Assembly (NCBI GenBank): GCA_963824475.1
Contig: CAWGPR010000006.1
Coordinates: forward strand, 248,001 to 312,000
Reading direction: 5' to 3'
DNA length: 64,000 nt
From: Roseiarcus sp963824475
GTDB taxonomy: Bacteria; Pseudomonadota; Alphaproteobacteria; Rhizobiales; Beijerinckiaceae
Shown here one piece after another: positions 1 to 8,655 of the stretch. Position 1 is the first letter of the stretch. Every line of letters begins with the position of its first letter. The translations under genes were made by a program, and so were the position numbers. Below the pieces are notes generated by a model. It saw nothing but the letters and a program-made list of their open reading frames with translations, was not told where the DNA came from and did no database searches.

Positions 1-1
1 G

Positions 2-478
2 GAATCGCGTGATCTTCCGCGCCTCGTGGCTTCGATGCCGGTCGGCAAGCAAGTCGAGGTCGTGGTCATCCGCAACGGCAAGGAAGTGACCAAGACGGTG
101 ACGCTGGGGCGGCTCGAGGACGGAGAAAAGAAGACCGCGCTCGCGACTGAAAACGATGACGCGTTGAAGATGGACGCCGTCACCAAGGCGCTGGGCATGG
201 AATTTTCCGCCCTCAGCCAGGAGGCGAGGAAGACGTTCAAGATCAAGGACAGCGTCAAGGGCGTGATCGTGACCTCCGTCGACCCTGGCTCCGCTGCTGC
301 GGAAAGGGGCTTGCGGCCCGGCGATGTGGTCGAGGAGGTCAATCACCAGGCGGTCGAACATCCAGGCGACATCGCCAAGGCGATCGATAGCGCGAAGACC
401 GACGCGAAGAAGCCGGCGCTGTTGCTCGTCTCCAATGGCGAGGGCGAGGTGCGCTTTGTCGCCGTGCCGGTGGATTGA
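2..478 (+). CDS. Deg/HtrA-family periplasmic serine protease, C-terminal part (5' end outside window)
   Basis: The open frame enters from the left edge and ends at TGA 476-478. The visible ~158 residues are the tail of one PDZ domain (RDLPRLVASMPVGK, then VEVVVIRNGKE), a charged linker, and a complete second PDZ domain (GVIVTSVDPGSAAAERGLRPGDVVEEVN). This is the classic end of DegP/DegQ/MucD 'Do' proteases, which degrade or refold misfolded envelope proteins. The protease domain with its His-Asp-Ser triad lies outside the window, so the exact paralogue cannot be named. The dipeptidase gene follows after 20 bases. Confidence 0.85.
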   Translation, partial: ESRDLPRLVASMPVGKQVEVVVIRNGKEVTKTVTLGRLEDGEKKTALATENDDALKMDAVTKALGMEFSALSQEARKTFKIKDSVKGVIVTSVDPGSAAAERGLRPGDVVEEVNHQAVEHPGDIAKAIDSAKTDAKKPALLLVSNGEGEVRFVAVPVD

Positions 479-498
479 GGGCGAAGGGGGGCGGCGCG

Positions 499-1692
499 AT
501 GACCGATCAACCGGCGGCGGCGGACAATGCGCTCGCTATAGCGCGGGATGTCCTGCGGCGGGCGCCGCTGATCGACGGGCACAATGATCTCCCCTGGATC
601 ATCCGGATCGACAGAGTCGCCCGGGGCGATGTCGTCGCCTACGATTTGACCCGGGTTCACGAGCGGGCTGACACCGACATTCCACGCCTGCGCGAAGGCA
701 TGGTGGGGGCGCAGTTCTGGGCCGCATTTCAGCCCACCGATGCGCCCCATCCTGCGCGCACGGCGCTCGAGCAGATCGACCTCATCCGCCGTATCGAAGA
801 GGCTCATCCCGACGTGTTCCTGCCGGCGCGGCGCGCTGCGGACTACGCCAGGGCGAAGTCCCAGGGTAAGATCGCCTCCTTCATCGCGGTCGAGGGCGGG
901 GCCGGGCTTGAGAATTCGCTGAGCCCCTTGCGTATCTGGCACGCGGCCGGCGTGCGACTGATGACGCTTTGCCATAACGAAAGCCTGGACTGGGTCGATT
1001 CCGCCACCGACAAGCCTCGCAATGATGGACTCAACGCCTTTGGCCGCGCGGTCGTCGGCGAACTCAACCGCCTCGGGATCGTGATCGATCTCGCCCACAC
1101 GTCGCATGACGCGATGCGCCGCGTGCTCGATGTGACCGAAGCGCCGGTCGCGCTGTCGCATTCCAACGCCTATTCGCTGTGCGATCATCCGCGCAACACG
1201 CCCGACGACGTTCTGAAGCGCCTCAAGGCCAATGGCGGCCTGGTCATGGCGACGTTCGTGCCCGGCTTCGTGTCGCAACCCTTACGCGACTGGCTACGCC
1301 GCTCGCGCGACGGTTACGGCAAGGCGCCGCTCGCGGCCGATCCCAAGGCGCAATTGGCCGAACTCGAGGCCAAGCATGGCTCGGCGCCGAAGGCGAGCCT
1401 CGAGCAGGTCGCTGACCACATCGTGCGCCTGGTCGAGACCGCCGGCCTCGATCACGTTGGCGTAGGCTCCGACTATTTCGGCGGCGCTTCGCCGACCGGG
1501 CTCGAAGACGTGAGCCGCTTCCCGCACTTGTTCGCGGAGCTGGTGCGGCGCGGCTTTTCCGAGCACGACCTCGAGAAAATGTCGTCGAAGAACATGCTGC
1601 GCGTGCTGCGGCGGGTCGAGGCGGTCGGCGGATCGCTGCGCAAGATCCGGCCGCCCGCGATCGGCCGCCTCGAAGACTATCGTGAGGCGTGA
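499..1692 (+). CDS. Peptidase family M19 membrane-type dipeptidase
   Basis: About 397 residues, the usual length of renal-dipeptidase-like M19 enzymes, which hydrolyse dipeptides (including D-containing ones) with a binuclear zinc site in an amidohydrolase-type barrel. Visible signatures are LIDGHNDLPW near the N-terminus (His/Asp zinc ligands), VEGG (bridging Glu), IDLAHTS and ALSHSNAYSLCDHPRN (His ligands), and GVGSDYFGG (Asp). I chose ATG 499, which follows a purine-rich AAGGGGGGCGG stretch. A TTG at 475 overlapping the upstream stop is in frame but less likely. No signal peptide is evident, so it is probably cytoplasmic. Confidence 0.9.
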   Translation: MTDQPAAADNALAIARDVLRRAPLIDGHNDLPWIIRIDRVARGDVVAYDLTRVHERADTDIPRLREGMVGAQFWAAFQPTDAPHPARTALEQIDLIRRIEEAHPDVFLPARRAADYARAKSQGKIASFIAVEGGAGLENSLSPLRIWHAAGVRLMTLCHNESLDWVDSATDKPRNDGLNAFGRAVVGELNRLGIVIDLAHTSHDAMRRVLDVTEAPVALSHSNAYSLCDHPRNTPDDVLKRLKANGGLVMATFVPGFVSQPLRDWLRRSRDGYGKAPLAADPKAQLAELEAKHGSAPKASLEQVADHIVRLVETAGLDHVGVGSDYFGGASPTGLEDVSRFPHLFAELVRRGFSEHDLEKMSSKNMLRVLRRVEAVGGSLRKIRPPAIGRLEDYREA

Positions 1693-1704
1693 GCGGCGGA
1701 GCCG

Positions 1705-2046
1705 GTGGCGCTCATGGACGCAACCTTGACGCAGCCGAATGTGGACATCGACCGCATGGGCGAGCATGCGCGCGAGGCGAGCGAGTTCCTCAAGGCGCTG
1801 GCGCATGAGGCGCGTCTCATGATTCTGTGCGACCTCTTGCACGGCGAGAAATCGGTTGGCGAACTGGAGGCGCTGCTGGCGCGCCGGCAGGCGTCGGTGT
1901 CGCAGCAATTGGCGCGGCTCAGGCTCGAGGGCCTGGTCTCGGCGCGCAGAGACGGCAAGACGATCTATTACAGCATCGCCAGCGACAAGGCGCGGTCGAT
2001 CATCGCCGCGCTCTATGCTTCGTTCTGCGCGCCGGGCGGCCAGTAA
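1705..2046 (+). CDS. ArsR-family regulator with BigR/SqrR-like cysteine pair
   Basis: 113 residues from GTG 1705 (ATG 1714 also possible), starting 12 bases after the dipeptidase stop, so probably cotranscribed. It has a winged helix-turn-helix of ArsR/SmtB type: LKALAHEARLMILCDLL, then recognition helix QASVSQQLARLRLEGLV, then the wing RRDGKTIYYSI. It lacks the CxC arsenic/metal site of classical ArsR. It has only two cysteines, Cys42 in ILCDLL and Cys108 in YASFCAPGG, the arrangement of the sulfide/persulfide sensors BigR and SqrR, which form an intramolecular disulfide or tetrasulfide. The sensing role is inferred. No sulfide-oxidation gene is adjacent. Confidence 0.85.
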   Translation: MALMDATLTQPNVDIDRMGEHAREASEFLKALAHEARLMILCDLLHGEKSVGELEALLARRQASVSQQLARLRLEGLVSARRDGKTIYYSIASDKARSIIAALYASFCAPGGQ

Positions 2047-2061
2047 GGACCTCAATCGGTC

Positions 2062-2388
2062 TCACGCCTCGGGTTCCCGCACACGAGAGGGTATGTCGCG
2101 CCGGCCGTGGAGCACTCGCCATACGTCGATGTGATCGGGGCGATCGATATAAAACACGAAATAGGGAAAACCCCTCACCGCGAAGCTGCGCAGTCCGGGA
2201 AGGGCAAGGTCCTGCCCGTAGCGGGGCGACCCGAGGGCGGGATGCTCGGCGATAGCCCGATAAGTCGAGTGAAGCGCATCGATGAAACCGAGCGCAACGT
2301 CTGGGCCGGCCTCACGGACGTAATAGTCGACGGCCGCTTCAACATCCCGATGGGCCAGCTCGCGGAGGAGGACCGGCTTTTCGCTCAC
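2062..2388 (-). CDS. parE: ParE/RelE-superfamily toxin
   Basis: 108 residues with the compact ParE/RelE layout: an N-terminal helical part (RDVEAAVDYYVREAGPDVALGFIDAL), a middle GSPRYG loop, then beta strands ending in YFVFYIDRPDHIDVWRVLHGRRDI. ParE toxins poison DNA gyrase, whereas RelE members cleave mRNA. The partner is of ParD type, which favours ParE. The gene overlaps the upstream antitoxin by four bases, the normal translational coupling for this module. Confidence 0.88.
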   Translation of the reverse strand: MSEKPVLLRELAHRDVEAAVDYYVREAGPDVALGFIDALHSTYRAIAEHPALGSPRYGQDLALPGLRSFAVRGFPYFVFYIDRPDHIDVWRVLHGRRDIPSRVREPEA

Positions 2389-2624
2389 TTCGCTTTGGCT
2401 TGCCGCACCCGGTCCCTGAGGCTGTTGAAAAAGGCGTCGTCGGCAGCCCCCGTCGCTGGCGACTCGGCGCCCTCGAGCAACAGTTCACGCAGACGTTGCC
2501 GATCCTGGTCGACGCGAATCAGCTCCCTGACATATTCGCTGCTGGTCGCGTATCCGCGTCTGGCGACTTGCTCGTCGACGAAGGATTTCAGCGAATCCGG
2601 AAGCGATATGTTCATCGTGCCCAT
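2385..2624 (-). CDS. parD: ParD-type antitoxin
   Basis: 79 residues. The N-terminal ribbon-helix-helix (MNISLPDSLKSFVDEQVARRGYATSSEYVRELI) binds the promoter, and the acidic C-terminal tail should wrap around the toxin. It precedes parE with a four-base overlap. ATG 2624 is used; an ATG three codons in (MNISLPDSL) is an alternative. The pair lies between ordinary chromosomal genes in the opposite direction to the flanking dipeptidase/ArsR genes, so it is probably its own small transcription unit with autoregulation. Confidence 0.9.
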   Translation of the reverse strand: MGTMNISLPDSLKSFVDEQVARRGYATSSEYVRELIRVDQDRQRLRELLLEGAESPATGAADDAFFNSLRDRVRQAKAK

Positions 2625-2739
2625 GCCGCAGAAGTAGATCCTATGGCAAAATTTGGCAATGGCGCCTAGGGCGAGCCGAGGCCAGCGGCCTAATCACAGA
2701 GGCTTAGGACCATGAGGCCCGGCGCAAACGAATTTCCCC

Positions 2740-4149
2740 TCAGCCCGCCCTGCGCAGGCCGCTCGCGACCGCGCCGGCCAGCGTGAGGGCCGCCGCGCCC
2801 CACAGCGCAATTTCCGTCGCGTGCGCGGGCGCCCGTCCGAAGGCGACCGCCACCAGCGCCGTTCCGAGCGACTGACCGATCAGCCGTCCGGACGATTGCA
2901 GGCCGGCCGCCCCGCCGCTCCGCTCGCGCGGCGCGCTGCCGATGATGACCCGGTTGTTCGGCGACTGAAAAAACCCGAAGCCGAGACCGCAGATCGCGAG
3001 CCGCCAGGCAAGCGACGCCGGATGGGAATCGCCGATCCCAAGGGCGACCAGGGCGAGCCCTCCTCCCATCACCAATAGACCAATGCTGCCGAGAATGCCG
3101 GGGATGAAACGATCCGCCAGCCGTCCAGCGATCGGCGCGATCAAGGCGGTCGCGACCGGCCAGGGGGTCAGGAGCAGTCCTGTGGTTGTCGCCGAATGGC
3201 CCAGCCTGTCTTCGAAATAGAACGGCAAGGACACGATGGCCAAGGCCTGCGCCCCGAACGAGCTGATCAACGTCGCCAGAGACAGCGCAAACACCGGCCG
3301 GCGCAGGAGATCGACCGGGAGCAGCGGCGCGGGGAGCTTGAGTTGCCGCTTAACGAGCGCTGCGCCGATCGCGGCGCCGACAGCGATTTCAATCAGCGCC
3401 AGCCAGGGCCTTCCGCCTTGGCCGATCCCGTTGACGCCGGCGATGACGAGCCCGAACGTGAGCGCGTTGAGAATGACGCTCTGAAGATCGAGGCGCCCGG
3501 CGGCCCGCGGCGTCTCCGGCAGCGTCCGCGCCGCCATGATGAGCGCCACCGCGCCGATCGGCACGTTGATGAGAAACAGCCAATGCCATGAGGCGACCGA
3601 AAGGATCGCTGCGGCGACGCTCGGGCTCGCGGCCGTGGCGACGGCGACCACCACCGCCATGTTCCCGACCCCCTGGCCAAGCCGCGCGTGCGGATAGATG
3701 AACCGGATGAGCGCGATGTTGACGCTCATGATTCCCGCCGCGCCCAGGCCCTGAACCAGGCGCGCGAACGTCAGCACGGCGAAGGTCGGCGCGAGCGCGC
3801 AGGCGAGCGAGGCGACGGTGAAGAGGGCGAGCCCCCACCAATAGACCCGCCGGTAGCCGAACATGTCGCCAAGCGCGGCCAGCGGCAGAAGCGACACGGT
3901 GACCGCGAGCTGGAAAGCGTTGACGATCCAGATCGCGTTCTCCGGCGCGACGGCAAATTGGCGCGCCATGGTTGGCAGCGCCACGGTGACGATGGTCCCG
4001 TCGAGCACCGCCATGGTGATCGCCATGGCGAGGGTCGAAAACGCCATGAGGCGCTGCGGATTGGCGAGGCCGTCGGACGGTTCGGCAGCGTGAGGCGCGG
4101 TTATCGGTTCTGGGCGGTTCAAGGCGGTTCGCAGTCCCTGCGCATACAA
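2740..4149 (-). CDS. MFS transporter, DHA2 (EmrB/QacA-like) drug exporter
   Basis: 469 residues, almost wholly hydrophobic, fitting the 14-helix DHA2 group. Typical marks are the first-helix motif AVLDGTIVTVALPTMARQF, motif A GDMFGYRRVYWWGL, and motif C-like GLGAAGIMSVNIALIRFIY. Proton-driven efflux of drugs or other hydrophobic compounds is expected, but the substrate cannot be read from sequence. There is no EmrA-like membrane-fusion partner next to it. The start codon is uncertain within the first ~30 residues: the segment before PQRLMAFSTLAMAITMAVLDG is hydrophilic and low in conservation. Confidence 0.88.
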   Translation of the reverse strand: MYAQGLRTALNRPEPITAPHAAEPSDGLANPQRLMAFSTLAMAITMAVLDGTIVTVALPTMARQFAVAPENAIWIVNAFQLAVTVSLLPLAALGDMFGYRRVYWWGLALFTVASLACALAPTFAVLTFARLVQGLGAAGIMSVNIALIRFIYPHARLGQGVGNMAVVVAVATAASPSVAAAILSVASWHWLFLINVPIGAVALIMAARTLPETPRAAGRLDLQSVILNALTFGLVIAGVNGIGQGGRPWLALIEIAVGAAIGAALVKRQLKLPAPLLPVDLLRRPVFALSLATLISSFGAQALAIVSLPFYFEDRLGHSATTTGLLLTPWPVATALIAPIAGRLADRFIPGILGSIGLLVMGGGLALVALGIGDSHPASLAWRLAICGLGFGFFQSPNNRVIIGSAPRERSGGAAGLQSSGRLIGQSLGTALVAVAFGRAPAHATEIALWGAAALTLAGAVASGLRRAG

Positions 4150-4257
4150 TGTTTCCGGCGCTGCGCGCCACTCGGTTGGCCGCGCTCGCCGGAAACATGC
4201 GCGCGAGATTCCGCTCGGGCGAGATCCTCCCGGACGCGAGCCACCGAGACTGTCGGA

Positions 4258-5103
4258 TTAGCGTTCGGCTTGAGCGGCGATGTAAAAGGCCGTTCCCTGA
4301 GCCATTGCCTGGAACGTGGGATAGGCCATCCACACGTATCCATTGCTGCCCCAGTCCGGGCCAAAACTGTTTTGGACGCAGACCGCCCCAATGGAGCCGT
4401 CAGGTCCTTGATAGGCGTCATTGTACCCGATGATCAACATGCAGTGACCCGCCCATGCGCCGGTGTTCTTGTTGATCAAATAGATCCCGCTGCCAATGTA
4501 GGGAGTGACCGCGCCGTCGTAGCTCGGAAAGTCGGCGTAAAGGTAGGTGCCGTAGGCCAGAGGAACGCCGGAGGCGATAACCTGGCGCATGTTGTTCAAC
4601 CCGTCGGGACCCGTGACGGTGGTCGAGGAATAGCCAGGAATCGCAAAGCTCGGACTTCCCGGCGCGATCGTCGAACCCTGAGGGCCGTAAGCACCCCAGT
4701 TCTCGGAACACGTTTGGCAGTTCGGGGCCGCCTGAAGCGACGGCGTTCCCTGGTTGCTCTCCAGGAAGTTCAGGACTTTCGTGATCTGTCCGCCCATGCA
4801 CGTGCCGCTTGGGACATTGTTCGCCATCTCGACCTTGATATACGTGTAGTCCGGGCCTGCCTGCAGGTTCGACGTCGTCGGTGACGTATTGCTCGATTGC
4901 GCGGCCCAGAACGTCGCAGCCCCATAGGCGGAGGACCAGACGAAGCAGTTCGGCATGGTCTGCTTGCCGACCGGCGGCAAGAGGCTCTTGTTCACCATCG
5001 CCGACGAAGGCAACGCGGCTAGGCGCGGCGCCAGCCTCGGTCTCGGCACCTCCGGGATTCTCGGGTCGTAGCCGAAATCAAAGGTGTCATAAATCGTGCT
5101 CAT
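4258..5103 (-). CDS. Papain-like (family C1) cysteine peptidase without signal peptide
   Basis: 281 residues from ATG 5103, preceded by a strong GGGGGAGGAC ribosome site. Papain-type catalytic residues are visible: oxyanion-hole Gln48 and nucleophile Cys53 in VGKQTMPNCFVWSSAY, His220 in WAGHCMLIIGYND, and Asn245 in VQNSFGPDWGSNGYVWM (the NSWG..WG..GY motif). A Cys-rich middle segment (NCQTCSEN) could make disulfides. No signal or pro-region is seen: the N-terminus is Pro/Arg-rich (PEVPRPRLAPRLAALP). Bacterial C1A enzymes of this size exist, but their substrates are mostly unknown. The next upstream gene, rimO, is unrelated. Confidence 0.82.
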   Translation of the reverse strand: MSTIYDTFDFGYDPRIPEVPRPRLAPRLAALPSSAMVNKSLLPPVGKQTMPNCFVWSSAYGAATFWAAQSSNTSPTTSNLQAGPDYTYIKVEMANNVPSGTCMGGQITKVLNFLESNQGTPSLQAAPNCQTCSENWGAYGPQGSTIAPGSPSFAIPGYSSTTVTGPDGLNNMRQVIASGVPLAYGTYLYADFPSYDGAVTPYIGSGIYLINKNTGAWAGHCMLIIGYNDAYQGPDGSIGAVCVQNSFGPDWGSNGYVWMAYPTFQAMAQGTAFYIAAQAER

Positions 5104-5284
5104 GAAGTCCTCCCCCACGGATTCCGGCGTTTGAAAATCAGGGCGTCGCTCTAGAATGGACGGGCGTTGGGATCGCCCGTGTGACAATTCGCGCAACGGG
5201 CGAAACGCGCTCTTGTAGACTTAATGCGGGACGCGGGTCAATTCCTCGCGCCGACGCCGTCCAGCAATTTCGCGAAATCCACTC

Positions 5285-6625
5285 CTAAGCCGCCGTTCCC
5301 CACAAATCGTACGCGTCGGCGCGCTCAATCCTGACCGAAACGATGTCGCCGGCGCGCAACGGCCGGCGGGTCGCGATGTGCACGGCGCCGTCGATCTGCG
5401 GCGCGTCGCCCTTGCTGCGCCCCTTCGCCTCGCGCGCGCCGCCCTCGTCGACGATGACCTCGAGGCGCTTGCCGACCTTGGCGGCGAGTTTCTTGGCGCT
5501 GATGGCCTGGGCGCGCTGCATGAAACGCTTGTGGCGGCTCGCCTTGAGGTCGTCCGGGACAGGCTCAAGTCCGAGATCGTTGGCCTTGGCGCCCTTGACC
5601 GGCTCGTATTGGAAGGCGCCGACGCGGTCGAGCCTGGCTTCGTCGAGCCAGTCGAGGAGGCAGCGAAAGTCCTCCTCGGTCTCGCCCGGAAACCCGACGA
5701 TGAAGGTCGAGCGGATAGTGAGTTCCGGGCAGATCGCGCGCCAGGCGCGGATGCGCTCGAGCGTTTTTTCCTGGGCGGCGGGCCGCCGCATCGCCTTCAA
5801 GACCGCAGGCGACGCGTGCTGGAACGGCACGTCCAGATAGGGCAGCACATTGCCGCCGTTCATGAGCGCGATCGCCTCGTCGACATGCGGGTAGGGGTAG
5901 ACATATTGCAGCCTGACCCAGGCGCCGAGCGAACCCAGCTCGCGCGTTATGTCAAGGAAGCGCGCGGCGACCTGACGGTCGCGCCACGGGCTCTCGGCGT
6001 ATTTGAGGTCGCGGCCATAGGCGCTCGTGTCCTGCGCGATGACGATGAGCTCCTTGACGCCCGCCTTGGTGAGCCGCTCGGCTTCGCGCAGGACGTCGCC
6101 CGCGGAGCGCGAGACGAGCCGTCCGCGTAAGCTCGGGATGATGCAGAAGGTGCAGCGGTTGTCGCAGCCCTCGGCGATCTTGAGATAGGCGTAGTGCCGC
6201 GGCGTGAGCCTCACGCCCTCACCGGGAATGAGATCGACGAACGGATCGCGCGGCGCTGGCGCTGCGGCGCGCACGGCCTCCATCACGCTTTCGAACGCCT
6301 GCGGCCCGGTGACGCCTAAGACATTGGGAAAGGCGTCGCGGATCGCGTCGGGCTCGGCCCCCATGCAGCCGGTCACGATCACTTTGCCGTTCTCGTTCAT
6401 CGCCTCGCCGATGGCGTTGAGCGATTCCGCCTTCGCGCTGTCGAGAAAGCCGCAGGTGTTGACGATGACTGCGTCGGCGTTCGTGTGGCTGCGCGCCAGC
6501 TCGTAGCCTTCGGCGCGCAAACGCGTGAGAATCCGCTCGCTGTCGACCAGCGCCTTCGGGCAACCGAGCGAGACGAAGGAGATGCGCGGCGCAGGACGCG
6601 GGGCGGGGTTGGAGACGTCGGTCAT
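5285..6625 (-). CDS. rimO: Ribosomal protein S12 methylthiotransferase RimO
   Basis: 446 residues from ATG 6625 (MTDVSNPAP). RimO is a radical-SAM enzyme that puts a methylthio group on the conserved aspartate of ribosomal protein S12. Order: UPF0004 domain opening with ISFVSLGCPKALVDSE (the LGCPK form separates RimO from MiaB), radical-SAM triad CDNRCTFC near residue 151, barrel motifs (YVYPYPHVDEAIALM, IVGFPGETEEDF), then a C-terminal TRAM domain with VIVDEGG and GDIVSVRIERADAYDLWG. An in-frame upstream extension to 6718 exists but is not needed. Confidence 0.96.
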   Translation of the reverse strand: MTDVSNPAPRPAPRISFVSLGCPKALVDSERILTRLRAEGYELARSHTNADAVIVNTCGFLDSAKAESLNAIGEAMNENGKVIVTGCMGAEPDAIRDAFPNVLGVTGPQAFESVMEAVRAAAPAPRDPFVDLIPGEGVRLTPRHYAYLKIAEGCDNRCTFCIIPSLRGRLVSRSAGDVLREAERLTKAGVKELIVIAQDTSAYGRDLKYAESPWRDRQVAARFLDITRELGSLGAWVRLQYVYPYPHVDEAIALMNGGNVLPYLDVPFQHASPAVLKAMRRPAAQEKTLERIRAWRAICPELTIRSTFIVGFPGETEEDFRCLLDWLDEARLDRVGAFQYEPVKGAKANDLGLEPVPDDLKASRHKRFMQRAQAISAKKLAAKVGKRLEVIVDEGGAREAKGRSKGDAPQIDGAVHIATRRPLRAGDIVSVRIERADAYDLWGTAA

Positions 6626-6763
6626 GAGGGTTGCCTTGGCACGCCGACAGTTGGGCGACAAGGCGCGAGCCACTTCCAGCGAGTAGAAGACTATCATCCT
6701 GGCACTTCGTCCTGACATGCGATAACGCCTTGCCCTCGTTCTTTCGGAAGGCGACGCTCGGGA

Positions 6764-7576
6764 ATGCAGTTCGACGCGCGCAGCCGGCGCGCTTCCCGAG
6801 GGAAGATGTACGGGGTGCCAGATGACGGAATACGACCGTTTGGCTCGAACCGGTCAGCAAAAACATCCGATCGTTTCAAGTTTTGGAGTTCGTCAGCAAG
6901 GTGGTTTAGACAACTATTGTGGAATATATGCTACAGTAAACTTAATATCTTTTTAAATAAATTTGGGCAAAAGCCAAGTATATGTAAAGAACAAGATGTT
7001 GTAGCCAATTTAACTCCTCTAATGGAAGAACTCGGGACTCTTGGTGGCCTTGGGGCCGAAGGGTATCAGCTGCTTCCTGCTGCAACGAGCGCGTTCTTCG
7101 TGGCGGGGCTCAAGAATGCGTATCTTGGTCTTCGAGAATATTTACGCGCAACAACGATGGACGAGAAGATACTGAAGGGTCAATGGGAACAATCTAGCGA
7201 AGAGAAAAAACGTCCCGCCAGACTTGGGATTGATTTAGCAAAAGATCTTTGCGGTGAGTCCGCCCTTGCTCTGGCGGCAGTCTATGAATGCAATGAGAAG
7301 GGATGGGAAATATCTAGCGACGATCATTTAGGACATTGGATTGCCATAGTTGGAAAGGCGCACATACCCAAAAAGGATGCAACCAAGCCTGGTAAAGACG
7401 GTGGGATCGTCCTTGACTCCAATAGGGGTTACGAGCGGTGGCACGTCGGCAAGGAGGGTGGTTTGATCTTGAAACGCCATGACAAAACGAGCGACGTTCG
7501 TGTATGGGTTTATTCCCTCATCACAATATATCTAAGCCAACGTGAGTTGATTAGCGGGCTAAAAAGCGGCGCTTAA
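6764..7576 (+). CDS. Orphan low-GC protein, possible Cys-His-Asp enzyme
   Basis: Up to 270 residues. From about 6870 on, the DNA is much more AT-rich than its surroundings, with codons such as AAT, AAA, TTA and ATA, which suggests transfer. The true start may lie inside (for example Met87). I recognise no family with certainty. The C-terminal half has a pattern like papain-fold or C39-type enzymes: Cys163 in AKDLCGESALALAAVY, His191 in HLGHWIAIVGKAH and Asp218 in GGIVLDSNRGYERW. The N-terminal half has a hydrophobic stretch (QLLWNICYSKLNIF) and a Gly-rich LGTLGGLGAEGYQLLP. There is no operon partner; both neighbours are on the other strand. Confidence 0.55.
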   Translation: MQFDARSRRASRGKMYGVPDDGIRPFGSNRSAKTSDRFKFWSSSARWFRQLLWNICYSKLNIFLNKFGQKPSICKEQDVVANLTPLMEELGTLGGLGAEGYQLLPAATSAFFVAGLKNAYLGLREYLRATTMDEKILKGQWEQSSEEKKRPARLGIDLAKDLCGESALALAAVYECNEKGWEISSDDHLGHWIAIVGKAHIPKKDATKPGKDGGIVLDSNRGYERWHVGKEGGLILKRHDKTSDVRVWVYSLITIYLSQRELISGLKSGA

Positions 7577-7672
7577 TCAACGGCAGTGCCGGGCCTCGCG
7601 ACCCGAGCGAGAAAATTGGAGCGAAATAACGACAAGTAGGACTGCGTTAAGCCGGTGGCCAGCTTGAAACGT

Positions 7673-8623
7673 TCAAAGCATGATCTCCGGCCCGAGCGGC
7701 ACGATGCCGGTCGGATTGATGCGCAAATGGCTGGCGTAATAGTGGCGCTTGATGTGGAAGAAGTCGACCGTCTCGGCGACGCCGGGCCAATGGTAGAGCT
7801 CGCGGAGATAGCGGCTCAGCGCCGGGTAGTCCCGGATCTCCCTTAAGTTGCACTTGAAGTGGCCAAAATAAACGGCATCGAAGCGGATGAGTGTCGTGAA
7901 CAGGCGCCAGTCCGCTTCCGTCAGCCGCTCGCCAAGGAGGGAGCGCTCGCCCGCGAGCCGCGCCTCGAGCCAGTCGAGCGTCTCGAACAAGGCGCGGAAT
8001 CCTTCCTCGTAGGCGGCCTGCGTCGTGGCGAAGCCCGTGCGATAGACGCCGTTGTTGACGGTTGCGTAGATGCGGGCGTTGAGCGCGTCGATCTCCGGCC
8101 TAAGCTCGCTTGGGTAATAGTCGCCCGCCGCGGCGCCGACCCCATCGAAGGCGCTGTTGAACATGCGGATGATTTCGGACGATTCGTTGTTGACGATCGT
8201 GCTCGTCTTCTTATCCCAGAGCACCGGCACGGTGACTCGGCCGCTGTAGTCGGGCCGCGCCTTGACATAGAATTCGCGCAGCTCCTTCGCGCCGAAGACG
8301 AGATCGGGAATGACGCCAGGGCCAGGATCGAACGTCCAGCCGCGCTCGGCCAAAAGCCAGTGGACGATGGAGAGCGAGATCATGCTCTCGAGGCCTTTAA
8401 GCCGGCGGAAGATGAGGGTGCGGTGCGCCCACGGGCAAGCGAGCGAGACGATGAGATGATAGCGGCCGGGCTCCGCCTTGAAGCCGCTCGCGCCGCTCTG
8501 CCCCGCTTCGCCGCTTGCGGTCACCCAGTTGCGGAACGGCGCGTCGGGCCGCACGAAATGACCGGTCTTGTCGTGAGGGAAGTCCGCGTCCGCGCGCCAG
8601 GTCCCTCTGAAGAAATCGCCCAT
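7673..8623 (-). CDS. Glutathionyl-hydroquinone reductase (Xi-class GST, YqjG/PcpF type)
   Basis: 316 residues from ATG 8623 after GAGGACGAGAC. Xi-class enzymes reduce glutathionyl-hydroquinones, using a catalytic cysteine in a CPWA motif. Here it is Cys63 in VSLACPWAHRTL. Other family marks are the long N-terminal arm (GTWRADADFPHDKTGHFVRP), the thioredoxin-fold cis-Pro/ES region (TVPVLWDKKTSTIVNNESSEIIRMFN) and the C-terminal NINPTG-like HLRINPTGIVPLGP. Before the IS630 insertion it lay 32 bases behind the SDR gene and was probably cotranscribed with it. The IS now separates them by 1.5 kb. Confidence 0.93.
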   Translation of the reverse strand: MGDFFRGTWRADADFPHDKTGHFVRPDAPFRNWVTASGEAGQSGASGFKAEPGRYHLIVSLACPWAHRTLIFRRLKGLESMISLSIVHWLLAERGWTFDPGPGVIPDLVFGAKELREFYVKARPDYSGRVTVPVLWDKKTSTIVNNESSEIIRMFNSAFDGVGAAAGDYYPSELRPEIDALNARIYATVNNGVYRTGFATTQAAYEEGFRALFETLDWLEARLAGERSLLGERLTEADWRLFTTLIRFDAVYFGHFKCNLREIRDYPALSRYLRELYHWPGVAETVDFFHIKRHYYASHLRINPTGIVPLGPEIML

Positions 8624-8655
8624 GTCTCGTCCTCGTTTGAAATTGAGATTGCGGC

